Source: Bifidobacterium breve (GTDB lineage: Bacteria; Actinomycetota; Acidimicrobiia; Acidimicrobiales; Ilumatobacteraceae). Taken from it: a stretch of DNA of 7,072 nucleotides. Below are positions 6,495-7,072 of this stretch, piece by piece (the first letter of the stretch is position 1; every line of letters starts with the position of its first letter). The translations under genes and the position numbers were made by a program. The DNA lies in the NCBI GenBank assembly GCA_945871625.1, contig CAMBWL010000043.1, forward strand, positions 1-7,072, written 5' to 3'. Under the pieces are notes generated by a model. That model did no database searches, was not told where the DNA came from, and saw only the letters and a program-made list of their open reading frames with translations.

Positions 6495-7072
6495 ATGTCG
6501 ACCAATACACAAGACCGAATTGCAATCAACAATGCGCAAATTGTCACGGTCGACAAGTCGGCTTCGGTCATTGAAAATGGATCTCTAGTCGTCGGTGGCG
6601 ACGGTTCGATCCGCGCAATTTCTTCGGGGCCGATTGTCAACAACGCCACCGAGACGATCGATGCTCGCGGTGCGATCGTGATGCCAGGTTTGATCAACAG
6701 TCACACGCATCTCGCGATGACGCTGTTTCGTGGTCTTGGCGACGATATGAGCCTTGAAGATTTTCTTGCGCGTCTGATGCCCGCCGAAGTTCGCGTACTG
6801 AATTATGACGCCGTACACGCAGGCACCGAACTCGCCGCGCTCGAATCACTGCTCGGTGGCATCACAACATCGCTCGACATGTATTACCTGCCTGATGCGG
6901 CTATGGCAGTCGCAAAATCAAGTGGCATGCGGCTGCAGACTGGTCCAAACTTTTTAGAGTCAGACGGCCCCGAGCCACTCAAGTTTGCCGATCGCCTGAA
7001 GTGGGCGACGAAGTGGCTAGAAGCACCGCGTGACACGATCGGCACGACTGGTTGGGTCGCTCCGCACAGCAC
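6495..7072 (+). CDS. mtaD: Amidohydrolase, MTA/SAH deaminase (MtaD) type, 3'-truncated by the window edge
   Basis: The frame starts at ATG 6495, 5 bases after the PNP stop, and stays open to the window end, giving 192 N-terminal residues of an expected 430 or so. It begins with the small beta-sandwich typical of composite amidohydrolases (about residues 8-60: RIAINNAQIVTVD, then TIDARGAIVMPGLIN). The metal-binding H70-x-H72 follows in INSHTHLAMTLFRGLGDD. E98 (MPAE) and H191 in APHS near the cut fit the substrate and metal-site residues of the MtaD group (Thermotoga TM0936 as model, from memory). This group deaminates 5'-methylthioadenosine and S-adenosylhomocysteine; related TRZ/ATZ hydrolases and guanine deaminase share the fold, so substrate is inferred. 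The coupling to a phosphorylase that prefers 6-oxopurine nucleosides supports a nucleoside deaminase, because inosine-type products feed it directly. The remaining metal ligands lie beyond the window. Confidence 0.85.
   Translation, partial: MSTNTQDRIAINNAQIVTVDKSASVIENGSLVVGGDGSIRAISSGPIVNNATETIDARGAIVMPGLINSHTHLAMTLFRGLGDDMSLEDFLARLMPAEVRVLNYDAVHAGTELAALESLLGGITTSLDMYYLPDAAMAVAKSSGMRLQTGPNFLESDGPEPLKFADRLKWATKWLEAPRDTIGTTGWVAPHS

Noticed and set aside
6884..7072. A minus-strand frame entering from the right edge
   Set aside because: It is antisense to the mtaD-like frame, which has clear amidohydrolase motifs and continues open to the window end.
1..7072. CRISPR array, tRNA, rRNA, insertion-sequence ends or phage genes
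   Set aside because: No regularly spaced repeats, no transposase or integrase motifs and no non-coding stretch over about 70 bases were found; coding sequence explains nearly all of the window.

Overview
The window is a gene-dense bacterial stretch with at least eight protein-coding genes. Intergenic gaps run from a 4-base overlap to about 70 bases. I see no RNA gene, mobile element or CRISPR array. G+C looks close to 50% by eye. The purine nucleoside phosphorylase resembles mycobacterial PNP closely in its active-site blocks. Moderate G+C, tight packing and starts without clear Shine-Dalgarno sequences would fit a small-genome actinobacterium, for example an aquatic member of the Acidimicrobiia. 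This placement is inference from remembered family sequences, not a search result.

Region by region: (1) 1-2613, plus strand: the C-terminal three quarters of a tryptophan 2,3-dioxygenase (kynA), a small SRPBCC-fold protein, and a formylglycine-type sulfatase. The last two genes are 2 bases apart. (2) 4952-2617, minus strand: a glutathione peroxidase-like thiol peroxidase, N-carbamoylputrescine amidase (aguB) and agmatine deiminase (aguA), joined by a 3-base gap and a 4-base GTGA overlap. This operon meets the sulfatase tail to tail with only 3 bases between the stop codons. (3) About 5023 to the right edge, plus strand: a class I SAM-dependent methyltransferase, a trimeric-type purine nucleoside phosphorylase, and the N-terminal 192 residues of an amidohydrolase of the MTA/SAH deaminase (MtaD) type, which runs off the window.

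How the genes may work together: aguA and aguB convert agmatine to putrescine. Using putrescine for spermidine releases 5'-methylthioadenosine (MTA). The divergent rightward genes look suited to recycle MTA: MtaD would deaminate it to methylthioinosine (MTI), and the adjacent phosphorylase could split MTI. That phosphorylase keeps the Glu/Asn pair that selects 6-oxopurines, but carries Gly where PNPs have the His that binds the ribose 5'-OH. This is the most interesting observation here. The left operon belongs to tryptophan breakdown through the kynurenine route, with a sulfatase and an SRPBCC protein whose substrates cannot be read from sequence.
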